Origin: Ascarosepion bandense
Lineage: Eukaryota > Mollusca > Cephalopoda > Sepiida > Sepiidae
DNA: 64,000 nucleotides
Assembly: GCA_037127315.1 (NCBI GenBank)
Contig: JBBBDQ010001270.1
Span: forward strand, 1,305,001-1,369,000
Reading direction: 5' to 3'
The translations under genes were made by a program, and so were the position numbers. This document shows, one piece after another, positions 10,832 through 18,990 of the stretch (positions are counted from its first letter, which is position 1; each line of letters opens with the position of its first letter). Below the pieces are notes generated by a model, which saw only the letters and a program-made list of their open reading frames with translations, made no database searches and was not told the DNA's origin.

Positions 10832-11279
10832 TAAGTAATTCATCGAGTTTTATTCGACCTCAACAGAATGCACTGGACAGCCGTTTCGTTCTATATTTTG
10901 GACTCATCAGCAGTGCGCATCCACGACCAGGAACTGAAACCCAGACAGCTGCGTTATTAAGCGGACGTCATACCAACTGTATCGCGGGCCCCCGAATGGG
11001 TAACATATTAAACTCGATATAGTGCCGCTCATTCAAATATTCCGTGGTGGAATTCTGCTGATCTTGTTTAACCATAGGACTGTGCCTCCCAAGACCACGA
11101 CTATTATCACCAAGCTGCTCACACTGGAGCATTAAAAGCCGGTTCAAGCAACTATATGCAGATGAGAAATTGTAGAAGGATTTGAAATATTAAGTAAGTG
11201 GTTTCTCCGTCCAGTGCTGAGGTCGAATAAACTTCGATGAAGTACTTACTTAATATTTCAAATCATCCTACAATTTCTC

Positions 11280-11284
<5 letters not shown>
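10832..11284 (-). mobile_element. PLE-type terminal element with inverted repeats and hammerhead
   Basis: An outer inverted repeat pairs about 10,835-10,878 ('aattcatcgagttttattcg') with about 11,212-11,250 ('cgaataaacttcgatgaagt'). A second, nearly perfect hairpin of about 38 bp per arm lies at 11,160-11,198 and 11,243-11,282 ('aaatattaagtaag' and its complement). A hammerhead fold sits at 10,870-10,916. Both ends abut (TA)n. Inverted terminal structures with hammerheads are known from Penelope-like pseudo-LTRs. No coding sequence is left here, so the PLE assignment is inference. Confidence 0.6.
10870..10916 (-). ncRNA. Type I hammerhead ribozyme motif
   Basis: On the minus strand: stem I GCACTG (10,916-10,911) pairs perfectly with CAGTGC (10,875-10,870). 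The core is CTGATGA (10,910-10,904). Stem II GTCC/GAAC (10,903-10,888) has one C-A mismatch. GAAA follows (10,887-10,884). Stem III is minimal, AC/GT with a four-base loop, and the cleavage triplet GTC ends at 10,876. All invariant core bases are present. Minimal stem III is typical of retroelement type I hammerheads. Confidence 0.75.

Positions 11285-11327
<43 letters not shown>
11285..11327. repeat. (TA)n microsatellite
   Basis: Alternating TA at the right edge of the hairpin element. Confidence 0.95.
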
Positions 11328-11330
<3 letters not shown>

Positions 11331-11649
11331 GATAAAAATATGGAATATGATAATATTTGCAATAAAATTTGGATGTTGAACGTTGCTGAGGAAGCGAAAT
11401 GGCCATACAATGAATGTAGTTTTCATAGTTTTATTTGAAAAAATATACGTATTTGCCTCTGTAAATAGATGGTACTATTTACATCGAGCCCTCCACCTGG
11501 ATTATTTTTAATAATAATAAAATTAATATTAATAGAATCTGGTTTTGGGATTATACCTAAAAGCTATTTTATTTTTTGATTTAAAATATATATATAGTTA
11601 AACAGTACATTACAATTTCCACTGGCCTTAATCGTTTGAGAAATATCTA

Positions 11650-11698
11650 CCTTCCGGCACGAATCGAACCTGCTAGTCTCAACATCGGAGAGAGGCCG
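11650..11698 (-). repeat. tRNA-like 3' half (SINE fragment)
   Basis: The minus strand reads 'gttgagactagcaggttcg' then 'attcgtgccggaagg'. This contains a box-B-like GGTTCGATTC and a plausible T-arm and acceptor end, but no box A. It is probably the broken head of a tRNA-derived SINE directly upstream of the LINE-B fragment. Confidence 0.4.
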
Positions 11699-12095
11699 TC
11701 TTAAGAAGACGGAAAGTGCGACACAGATATTCGAAGGCGAATTGGCATGGCGAAGGAAGCATTCCAGAAGTTGAGTAAAGTATTAGGAAACAGGACAATT
11801 TCGCTAGAAACAAAGAGGAGAGTACTGCATTGCTATGCGATATCGGTTCTTCAATATGGCAGTGAATGTTGAACAAGATCATCGAAGATGAAGGAAAAGC
11901 TTGAAGCAACTGAAATAGAGAAAAAAAGAGACAGTGGAAAGCAACGGAAAACATATTTGAAGGACCTAATCAGGTGGATGATGGAACGAGGATTGCATGG
12001 TGTAACAGGAGAAGACGTGCTCAGAGCCACCAGGTATAGGGGGACTTGAAAAGCTATGATCGGCTACGTCCTAAAGGGACAGGACACATAGAAGA
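11698..12095 (+). pseudogene. LINE-B fragment with internal deletion
   Basis: Nucleotide similarity to the LINE-B copy at 20,430-21,210 is high: 'gacggaaagtgcgacacaga', 'ttccagaagttgagtaaagt' and 'gaaacaaagaggagagtact', then 'acatatttgaaggacct' and 'gatcaggtggatgatgg' in decayed form. About 180 bp encoding the WFYRRMLRISW block are deleted at about 11,920, between 'gaagcaactgaaat' and 'agagaaaaaaagagac'. It ends in a short (GAA)n tail at 12,093-12,101. Confidence 0.8.
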
Positions 12096-12159
12096 AGAAG
12101 ATAGCGATAGAGCTAAAATTAATGCAAATAATAAATATACATTTTCATCTTCACCAGTA

Positions 12160-12203
12160 GCACAATTCTGAGTTTCATAGACGATGAAATCGTCAACTCA
12201 GGT
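12160..12203. repeat. Perfect hairpin
   Basis: CTGAGTT (12,168-12,174) pairs with AACTCAG (12,195-12,201), enclosing ACGAT-GAA-ATCGT. On the minus strand the fold is followed by GAAA, reminiscent of a hammerhead, but the CUGANGA core reads CTGAGTT. I therefore annotate only the hairpin. Confidence 0.5.
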
Positions 12204-12387
12204 TTGTACTACAGGGTGAGGAACAATATACATAGTGTGAAATTGTGATACTTAGTGCCAATATTGCTGTTCTGCCAATGTTCTACAGGTAGAAATGTAT
12301 TTTGGCAAGCAGGGTTTTTGTCGTAAAGTGATCGATATCGGGGTAGATATAGAATGTTAATAAGATTAATATAGAAAAGTTTGTCCC

Positions 12388-12959
12388 TTAACTGAGCAGA
12401 ATTCTGCCAATCTGGAATTTCCAGGAAGGCGCCATTGTAATATCCTTCACTCTTACGGCCACGTTGAATATACCGCTTGTCGCTTGATCACCGAAGTTAA
12501 GCAACGTTGAGCCTGTTCAGTACTTAGATGGGTGACCGCTTGGGAATACCAGGTGCTGTAAGCGTTTAGTGACGAATATGCGTTGTGGTGCAGTGAATAT
12601 CGGCTCAGAAAGAGAAATCGGTGAGCCGAGTTCGAATTCCAGTTGAATACCCTGCATTCACTTAAGCACTGGTACCCTTGGGAAAGATATTAATCCGTCC
12701 CTTCCCTCCAGTTATGGGTTAAATAACAGGGTCAGACTTGGGGACCCTGCCCTGAAAAACAAATTCCAATGAATCTTGATACTCGAAAAGAAACAACTAT
12801 TACTGGACACAAAACTTATATAAAAACAACAATAAATTGTTGAAAGAAAAAGGTATTACCAGCAATAACTAAATAATCATTTAGTTGGCGATAAATGACC
12901 CGCCGAGGTTGATATGCCTATAAAAAGACAACCAACAACTCTTCAGGTTTTTTCCTCAT

Positions 12960-12962
<3 letters not shown>
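12388..12962 (+). repeat. Repeat F copy, interrupted by SINE S3
   Basis: Bases 12,388-12,448 and 12,944-12,962 together match the complement of 14,566-14,655. The landmarks are 'ttaactgagcagaattctgc', 'ccattgtaatatccttcac', then 'caggttttttcctcatctgc'. The S3 SINE separates the halves. Both copies of F end at a CA/TA microsatellite. Confidence 0.75.
12455..12937 (+). mobile_element. SINE S3: 5S rRNA head fused to tRNA-like head
   Basis: Positions 12,455-12,566 are a recognisable 5S rRNA with its internal Pol III promoter: box A 'aagttaagcaacgttgagc' (12,494-12,512), intermediate element GTACTTAGATG (12,520-12,530) and box C 'ggtgaccgcttgggaatacc' (12,531-12,550). Directly after comes an S1-like tRNA head: box A TGGTGCAGTG at about 12,577 and box B GAGTTCGAATTCC at 12,628-12,640. 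A body of about 290 bp ends in 'gacccgccgaggttgatatg'. The 6-bp target duplication ACTCTT lies at 12,449-12,454 and 12,938-12,943. A second full copy lies at 56,868-57,352. Confidence 0.85.
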
Positions 12963-13026
<64 letters not shown>

Positions 13027-13047
13027 TACATATATATATATATATAT
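12963..13047. repeat. (CA)n and (TA)n microsatellites
   Basis: A CA run of about 60 bp followed by a short TA run. Confidence 0.97.
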
Positions 13048-13204
13048 TTGGTAATATTTTTATTACATGTTTATAATAAAAACATAGTTTATGCAACACA
13101 AGAGCCGTTGTGTTTTGGTACTATCTCATTAGTACCTCGTCGAGCACTCTTAATAGAGTAAATCACTACAGGCAGTGGACTGCTAACCAATTATTTTGTA
13201 CTGC

Positions 13205-13257
13205 TTAGAATATATATATATATATATATATATATAGTCATATATGTATGTATAGTC

Positions 13258-13303
<46 letters not shown>

Positions 13304-13320
13304 GTGTGTGTGTATATATT
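13205..13320. repeat. (TA)n/(TG)n compound microsatellite
   Basis: TA at about 13,210-13,236, TG at about 13,262-13,293, then mixed TATG. Confidence 0.95.
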
Positions 13321-13353
13321 TAGTGTATCGAGGCAGCAAATAATTTTCTAAAC

Positions 13354-13947
13354 ATATACAGTTAAATATAAGAGACAATGAATGTCTATTATGTTTAATC
13401 ATGAGCCGTTATAAACGCCGTATTTTGGCTTTAATTTCAGTTGAAAATAAAGACAAAAATTCTCCAAAATTTGGATAATTTTTTATTAATTTGCTTCTAA
13501 GCTTTCGGCTCACATGAGCCATCTTCAGAGAGGTTATTTAAACGGTAATACAATAACATCATACCATCACCGACGATTTTATTTTGTGTTGACATAAAAC
13601 TCCACTAGGCAACGGCAATAGTTACCAAAAATAACAAATTTTGGTCAACAATACGGTGATCCTTACTCATACACACAGTAAGAGGAACCTTCAGATATTG
13701 GAAGCCATGTACATCAAATCTAAACAACCAACACTCAATAAAATCACCTTTAAATCCTGACATGACATATTACATTGCATTTGACTACATGGCTTTGTTG
13801 TCATTTCGCGCTATCACGCGTGTGACGTCATAGAAACACATTGCAAATTTGGGAACGCGTTCTCAACTGAAATTAAAGCCAAAATACGACGTTTAGGATG
13901 GCTCATGATTAAACATAATAGACATTCATTGCCGCTTATATTTAACA

Positions 13948-13950
<3 letters not shown>
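13354..13950. mobile_element. PLE terminal region bounded by a 95-bp inverted repeat
   Basis: The left arm (about 13,354-13,446) and right arm (about 13,852-13,950) are inverted copies: 'gaatgtctattatgtttaat', 'catgagcc' and 'gccgtattttggctttaatt' on the left have complements on the right. Between them are a minus-strand PLE hairpin (13,495-13,528) and a plus-strand stretch at about 13,680-13,755 that translates as RNLQILEAMYIKSKQPTLNK, the C-terminus of a PLE GIY-YIG domain. Mixed orientations suggest rearrangement of two PLE ends. Confidence 0.6.
13495..13528 (-). ncRNA. Hammerhead-like hairpin of PLE tail
   Basis: The minus strand has core CTGAAGA (13,528-13,522), one extra T, a perfect stem II GGCTC/GAGCC, then GAAA (13,506-13,503) and GCTTAG. 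Stem I and a clean stem III could not be drawn. Related hairpins at 32,059, 36,010 and 36,650 keep the stem with paired changes but lose the core. Confidence 0.4.

Positions 13951-13991
<41 letters not shown>
13951..13991. repeat. (TA)n microsatellite
   Basis: TA run at the right end of the inverted repeat. Confidence 0.95.
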
Positions 13992-13998
<7 letters not shown>

Positions 13999-14116
13999 TG
14001 CGTATATAGAAGAATACAAAGGAGTATCTTGTACATACATTGGTAGGATAACTCTCTAAGAGAGCTCTAAATATATATGTATATAAATACATATAAAGCA
14101 AATATAAGGAAAATTA

Positions 14117-14240
14117 AGGCAGACACGTTATTTCATGGTAAATTGGAAGTATGGGCCTATTTCAGGCAAACCGTCATCAGCTTCCGTCTTTATTGTACAA
14201 AGGATTTTACACGAATCGTGTAAATAACGTGTCTGTCTTT
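14117..14240 (-). mobile_element. Hairpin repeat with hammerhead
   Basis: GACACGTTATTT (14,122-14,133) is inverted as AAATAACGTGTC (14,222-14,233). Between them lies the hammerhead fold at 14,145-14,185. The right arm recurs in decayed form at about 14,403-14,432. The layout resembles the PLE terminal elements elsewhere in the window. Confidence 0.5.
14145..14185 (-). ncRNA. Type I hammerhead ribozyme motif
   Basis: On the minus strand stem I GGAAG (14,185-14,181) pairs with CTTCC (14,149-14,145). The core is CTGATGA (14,180-14,174). Stem II CGGTTTGCCT has two G-C pairs and a C-U closing mismatch. GAAA is at 14,163-14,160. Stem III is AT/AT with a six-base loop, and the cleavage triplet ATA ends at 14,150. 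The core is complete. The weak stem II makes activity uncertain. Confidence 0.6.
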
Positions 14241-14242
14241 TC

Positions 14243-14244
<2 letters not shown>

Positions 14245-14315
<71 letters not shown>

Positions 14316-14461
14316 TGCATATGTATATATATATATATATATATATTTATATGTATATATATAGTCATATATGTATATATAATCATATATATATATATAT
14401 GCTTAAATAACTTGTCTGTCTTAATTTTTCTTATATATATAGGTATATATATATGTATATA

Positions 14462-14505
<44 letters not shown>

Positions 14506-14532
14506 TATATTTATATATATGTATATATACAG

Positions 14533-14566
<34 letters not shown>
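14245..14566. repeat. (TA)n/(TG)n microsatellite cluster
   Basis: Several TA and TG runs with TATG interruptions. Two long reading frames on opposite strands across them are artefacts. Confidence 0.95.
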
Positions 14567-14569
<3 letters not shown>

Positions 14570-14655
14570 GATGAAGAAAAACCCTGAGGAGTGAAGGACA
14601 TCACAATGGTGCTTTCCTGAAATTTTCAGGTTGGCAGAATTTTGCTCAGTTAAGT
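14566..14655 (-). repeat. Repeat F, uninterrupted copy
   Basis: This is the inverted match to 12,388-12,448 plus 12,944-12,962. It shows the empty site of the S3 insertion. It includes the palindromic CCTGAAATTTTCAGG. Confidence 0.7.
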
Positions 14656-14686
14656 CACACACACACATGCACAAACACACATACAT

Positions 14687-14731
<45 letters not shown>

Positions 14732-14747
14732 TATATATATATATATA
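14656..14747. repeat. (CA)n/(TA)n microsatellite
   Basis: CA run to about 14,728, then TA. Confidence 0.95.
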
Positions 14748-14984
14748 CATATGATTATTTAAACTTGAGGAACCTTACGGCCAACTCTTATCAAGGGTTC
14801 TCGTTGGCTTTAATTTTAAGGGAATTAAGGAAAAGGACAAGTCAAAATAAATTACTTACAATGCTGGGAGATGATGGAACTCGTTTCAAAATAAATTTAT
14901 TGAAAAAAACACATAAAATGCAAGTGGGGTGTACACATATAATTCCACAAGAGTGTTTAAAAGTGAAAAAATGTTACACTCACA

Positions 14985-16023
14985 GACTCACCAGGAACCG
15001 CTCTTTCTGTCTGCACAGGCTCGGCTGTTAAATTTTCAAGCAAATTGCTTCCAAAATACGTAGATGATGTGTAGACCGAGCGCTGTGCAAGACAGTAAAC
15101 CAGCTGTCCTCATATGCCGAGGCGCACACTTGATTGTCCAAAAGATGTCGGCCAATAGCGGAATCCAGAACAGATTGTGTTGTTCTTATAGGTCTGAGAG
15201 AGCCACTGGAACGTATATTAGCGGGGACGTGTTGTGAAACCCGCGTCTCCCACCTCAGATCGGTACGTCCTATGTATGCCGCATCACAACAGCATTTAAA
15301 TTTGTAAACAATGGAACTTTTTCAAAAATAGGACAACCTATCTTTACTGAAGGAAGGAAACACAGGTCTAGTCTGAAAAACAACACGTAACTGGACCGCA
15401 AAATAACAGGACGAAACACATGCCGAAACTCTGTCGGCTACAGTTTGACATCTTCTACCAAGCCAGGGTATTTTCAGATACAAGGGACAGCGGCTAGGTC
15501 CTTCAACCTTAGGTTCTTTATAACGTTTGATCTTGCGATCAATTACCCGTTTCACTACATTAACCGGGTACCCGTTGCCTTCGAAAATCTTCGAAAATTC
15601 GCTTTCTAAACATTCAGGCGAACAAATATTCAAGGCAGGGTGAACCATGGTTTCTATCAGGCCCAGTTTACGAAACTTAGGGACAAACGATTTCCAATTA
15701 GTATACAAACCAGTGAAAGTTGGTTTGCGAAAAACAGAAGTCACGAAAGCACCGTCCCGCCGCTGAACAAGGACATCTAAAAATGGAAGACATCCATCCC
15801 TTTCAATCTCCATGGTAAACTGAAGGGAAGTATGTAAAGAATTTAGCTGAACTAAAAAATGTTCAGCATCAATGGCGCTGTAAAATAAAGAGAAGGTATC
15901 ATCAACATATCCTTGATATATCAAAGGTTCAGCTACTCTCTCAAATAGCAGACGCTCATGAAATCCCACGAAAATATTCGCAAGGACAGGACCCAAAGGA
16001 CTACCCATAGCAACACCGTCCGT
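14985..16023 (-). pseudogene. Penelope-like element: RT C-terminal half and GIY-YIG endonuclease
   Basis: The reading frame starts at RT motif B, TDGVAMGSPLGPVLANIF, continues to the catalytic motif YVDDTFSLF, then MEIERDGCLPFLDVLV, FRKPTFTGLYTNWKSFVP and a basic linker. An in-frame TGA at 15,322-15,324 interrupts it. The same frame resumes with KSSIVYKFKCCCDAAYIGRT, where YIGRT marks the GIY-YIG domain and is preceded by a Cys cluster. It continues to RILEAICLKI followed by TAA and QPSLCRQKERFLVSL. PLEs use the RT at exposed 3' ends and GIY-YIG as nickase. The N-terminus and RT motifs 1 to A are missing. Only two stops and no frameshift suggest a fairly young copy. Confidence 0.9.
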
Positions 16024-16068
16024 CCGCGCAAACATTGTCCGCGCAAACATTGTCTGCGCAAACATTGT
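16024..16068. repeat. 15-bp triplet repeat at PLE truncation point
   Basis: Three tandem copies of CCGCGCAAACATTGT (the last with one change) lie exactly where the PLE reading frame is truncated. The methionines at the start of the 249-residue frame come from this repeat, so that start is artificial. Confidence 0.85.
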
Positions 16069-16275
16069 CATATATATGATTGTGTATTTGAGTAGAAAGC
16101 CTCTTTTGTAAAAGTTTCTTTAAAAACGGCTGACAAGTTAGTGTGGTTACTTTCCTTTTTCGGTAACCGTGTCATGTAATTTAATAACTGCGTTTTTAAC
16201 GAAATATATACAAGAGGAATTGTCATCCAAATACACAATTATTATTGTATCTTTTCTGTCCTTTTGAACAAAATG

Positions 16276-16277
<2 letters not shown>

Positions 16278-16337
<60 letters not shown>

Positions 16338-16338
16338 C
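16278..16338. repeat. (CA)n(TA)n microsatellite
   Basis: CA run followed by TA, directly left of the palindrome. Confidence 0.97.
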
Positions 16339-16357
16339 GTAAAAAAATCACACGATC

Positions 16358-16404
16358 GCCAAAACCTACCGCGGTTTCACACAACGGCTCGTCAGGGCAA
16401 AGGC
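16358..16404 (-). ncRNA. Type I hammerhead ribozyme motif (left arm)
   Basis: This is the mirror image of the motif at 16,548-16,594, with all core bases retained. Confidence 0.6.
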
Positions 16405-16547
16405 AAACCAAGGACTAATCAAATAAATAGACACCACCAAACAAAGACTAACGGCTTTTTTTTTTTAACCTCCCCCTCCCCCGTCGGGTAGGCTGGTCTG
16501 TTAGTCTTTGTTTGGTAGTGTCTATTTATTTGATTAGTCCTTGGTTT

Positions 16548-16594
16548 GCCTTTGCCCTGACGAGCCGTTGTGTGAAACCGCGGTAGGTTTTGGC
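16548..16594 (+). ncRNA. Type I hammerhead ribozyme motif (right arm)
   Basis: Stem I pairs GCC (16,548-16,550) with GGC and GCC (16,554-16,556) with GGT (16,586-16,588) around a TTT/TTT internal loop. The core is CTGACGA (16,557-16,563), fitting CUGANGA. Stem II GCCGTTGTGT is weak (G-U and C-G pairs). GAAA is at 16,574-16,577. Stem III ACC/GGT has a two-base loop, and the cleavage triplet GTA ends at 16,585. An internal loop in stem I is expected for natural type I hammerheads. Confidence 0.65.
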
Positions 16595-16619
16595 GATCTT
16601 GTGATTTTTTTACGTGTCT

Positions 16620-16907
16620 TTGCTCTACATTGCTTCCTCTTTGTTATTCCGCTTTGGTTAGTTCTGTATCGAGCACTTTTTCTTTCTTTGTGGTTGGTTC
16701 CGTTTGGGTTTTTTTTTCTTTACTGCGGGGTATTGTATGTATTGTCTGTATTCCGCAGTTTTCTTTTTTTTTTCCCCCCCATCTTGTCCAACGCCTTACA
16801 GCGACGGATAGTAACGGAATTAGATTCTGTCTGTTATTTGTTGTCCTTAAAGTTTATTTTCGTATAGTTTTAGGATTTGGATACTTACAGAGTCGGTCTT
16901 GTTATTT

Positions 16908-16910
<3 letters not shown>
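16620..16910. other. Nothing recognised
   Basis: T-rich DNA. The 108- and 314-residue frames starting here are carried by T-runs and a TA repeat and show no family motif before 17,130. Confidence 0.4.

Positions 16911-16914
<4 letters not shown>

Positions 16915-16970
<56 letters not shown>
16915..16970. repeat. (TA)n microsatellite
   Basis: Alternating TA. Confidence 0.97.
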
Positions 16971-16973
<3 letters not shown>

Positions 16974-17129
16974 CTGTTTCGTGATCTGTATAGAGCGAGC
17001 CAACCAAATATGCTTCGTATTCCATTGGCACAAAGTAAGTTTACCAGGGGCAATATCTACCTGCATAAAATGCTCAAATGACCTCTCGAAATTATATCTG
17101 TCGATAATTTTTGACAAACGTTGTACATT

Positions 17130-17425
17130 GATCTATAGATTTTTCTGCACATCAAAGGTTCGGACCTTGCTCTACAGCGGTTGTTGGCTGATGGAACGAA
17201 CCAAAGATTTAGCATTCCGCAAGTTTGACTTCAAAGACTATTGGCGACTCTGCAAAATGGCGTTAAACAACAGCAAACCCTTAATCCCTTTCCTATTCAA
17301 TAAATATGACGTCCTCACAGCCACAGCGGACAACGTTGAGTGCTTAGCTCGAAAATTATCTTCCAATTTCACATTTAACTTGTCTGGAGTACCCATAGTC
17401 GACTTCATATATAAGACTGAGGCTC
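17130..17425 (+). pseudogene. LINE fragment between endonuclease and RT domains
   Basis: The translation includes FRKFDFKDYWRLCKMALNNS, then KPLIPFLFNKYDVLTATADN, VECLARKLSSNFTFNLSGVP. The pattern 'K.YWRL....N..K..IP.LF....VLT...DKA..LA..FS.NS.LD.SG..LP.F' is the linker just before the RT in Jockey/CR1-like LINEs, matching the LINE-A class. It is truncated at both ends, with a (TA)n run on the right. Confidence 0.65.
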
Positions 17426-17469
17426 AACTAAGAGTTGTATATATGGTCTCATTAGGCTTATTTTGTAAC

Positions 17470-17478
<9 letters not shown>

Positions 17479-17508
<30 letters not shown>
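17479..17508. repeat. (TA)n microsatellite
   Basis: TA run adjoining the 3' end of an S2 SINE. Confidence 0.95.
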
Positions 17509-17510
<2 letters not shown>

Positions 17511-17512
<2 letters not shown>

Positions 17513-17782
17513 TAGCATATAGTCATCCGCAGAGAGATCTGTTTCGCTGTATCACAGCTAATCAGTGCGGTTAGACATCAGATTGCTTTTGCCCAGGATT
17601 GAAACTCGACCGAGCTGGCGTTAGTCAGCGATTCTACCTCTGAGCTACGGGTGATCGGTAGAAGGAGGCAGACTTTTAGCGTGGGATGTACCATGTAAAC
17701 ATACGCTAGTATTTAGAGTTTTCTATTTCATTACTGAATGAACGATGCGTAGATGCTAGAGTAGCTACTGCTTTTTTCAAAG
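17511..17782 (-). mobile_element. SINE S2 (hammerhead family), core-mutant copy
   Basis: The minus strand carries the S2 layout: 'agtagctactctagcatcta', a tRNA-like head with 'tagctcagaggtagaatcgc' and box B GAGTTTCAATCC, then the hammerhead region at 17,527-17,570 and 'gatgactatatgctacatc' at the 3' end. The ribozyme core reads CTGATTA, so the conserved G of CUGANGA is replaced by T. See 58,858 for the reference copy. Confidence 0.8.
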
Positions 17783-17880
17783 TCTACGATGCGGGATAAT
17801 CTTCTGCCCTGTCAGTCATGTCCCTAAAGAGACATGATCACCCAAGCGTGTATCACGTATGGCATTTAACTAACTGACCA
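17783..17880 (+). mobile_element. SINE S1 3' domain fragment
   Basis: 'gcgggataatcttctgccc', the CATGTC/GACATG hairpin and 'gtgtatcacgtatggca' match the S1 3' domain. It is fused without gap to the 5' side of the S2 copy. A shorter form of the same junction is visible at about 50,840-50,860. Confidence 0.75.
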
Positions 17881-17942
17881 TTCTTTCAGAGTGCTTAATC
17901 AGGATGTAAGAGGGTATACATAGTTTATATATATTTATTTTG

Positions 17943-17947
<5 letters not shown>

Positions 17948-17978
<31 letters not shown>
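17948..17978. repeat. (TA)n microsatellite
   Basis: Alternating TA. Confidence 0.95.
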
Positions 17979-17979
<1 letters not shown>

Positions 17980-17981
<2 letters not shown>

Positions 17982-18930
17982 CTGTGGCCCGACAGAAATA
18001 TGATTGACATCAAAAGCAGGACCGGACCGATAGAAGTGTGGCTGTATCAAAGGCAGCCGGATTCAAAGGCATTAATCGACAAAAATGATTGACAGATATG
18101 CCTCGCCATAGATGACACAATAAAGCGAAAACTCTAGGTAAAAATACGTGGAAATTTCTGTTCATATAAAATCGGGGTTTTTTGAACCAAAAAGAGGACA
18201 CTGTGAGAATGCGTCCAAAACATGTTATTCCTTATGACCCTTAACAATTTATTTTCCTTTGTTAAAGCTCTTGGCCCCCGTTCCGCCATCCATTCATACA
18301 AGTCAATCAAGTGGCTCGCTGCAATCCACTATCTCTTTTGCCTTCAATATGCCTCGTGAGGATTAGGTTTTCATAGTCGTCTTTGAGCTGCTGTTGACAA
18401 AATGCTAAAAAATACATCTTGCTTTAGACAGCCAGTGTAAACTCAAATTCACGAGAACACACAGACAAATTTCACTGAAAAACGTAAGATTTTATTCTGT
18501 GAATGAGGTAAAAAATCAAAGTTATATGGAAGGGCGGAGAGGCGAGCAGTGAGCGTGCATGCCGGGACCAAAAACAGAAAGAATCTGAAGATCCCGCCAA
18601 AAAGAAAACTCTACTCACGTAGCTTATCACGTTGGCGAGAGTGGATAATAACGGTAATGCGCGATAAGAAAGAAATTAACGCTGAAGGGAGCATAGTCTA
18701 TGCTAGAAAACACAAAGAATGAATGAGCAGGGGAAACAAAAAATAAAATAAAATAAACACAGTAACAAGAAAAGACGTCGTAGTGAGACGAGAGGTAAAA
18801 AGGTAAAAAAAAAAAAAAAAACGGTGTCCCGATGATTTTGTTCCTGATGACGGAAGGTCCATGTTACATGCGTCACAGTATTTTCTCATTATATATACTA
18901 GAAATTTTAGTTATATTTTCCATATTCTGA
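17980..18930. other. Nothing recognised
   Basis: About 950 bp without a repeat family seen elsewhere in the window and without a convincing ORF. Poly(A) lies at about 18,806-18,822. Confidence 0.4.
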
Positions 18931-18933
18931 GTA

Positions 18934-18990
18934 TATATATATATATATATACATATATATGATGTAGCATATATATATATATATATATCT
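18934..18990. repeat. (TA)n microsatellites
   Basis: Two TA runs separated by 'gatgtagcat'. Confidence 0.95.

Larger units (their letters stand above)
16340..16614. mobile_element. Near-perfect palindrome with two opposed hammerheads
   Basis: The left arm, about 16,340-16,451, and right arm, about 16,500-16,614, are almost exact inverted copies of about 112 bp (for example 'gatcgccaaaacctaccgcg' and its complement). A T- and C-rich spacer of about 48 bp separates them. Each arm holds a complete hammerhead core. The structure resembles inverted terminal repeats of Penelope-like elements. The RT/GIY-YIG PLE ends about 320 bp to the left, but a physical link is not shown. Confidence 0.8.

Noticed and set aside
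12160..12203. Hammerhead ribozyme on the minus strand
   Set aside because: Stem II-like hairpin and GAAA are present but the core reads CTGAGTT, so the CUGANGA requirement fails.
12455..12566. Functional 5S rRNA gene
   Set aside because: The sequence is diverged, fused to a tRNA-like head and body, flanked by a target duplication, and lacks a T-run terminator at the 5S end. It is a SINE head.
14566..14655. Hammerhead with core CTGAGGA and GAAA in repeat F
   Set aside because: The GAAA lies inside a perfect palindrome (CCTGAAATTTTCAGG) and stem II cannot be formed. The second copy does not keep it.
14151..14728. Long IYIY/CVCV frames on both strands
   Set aside because: Direct translations of TA and TG runs.
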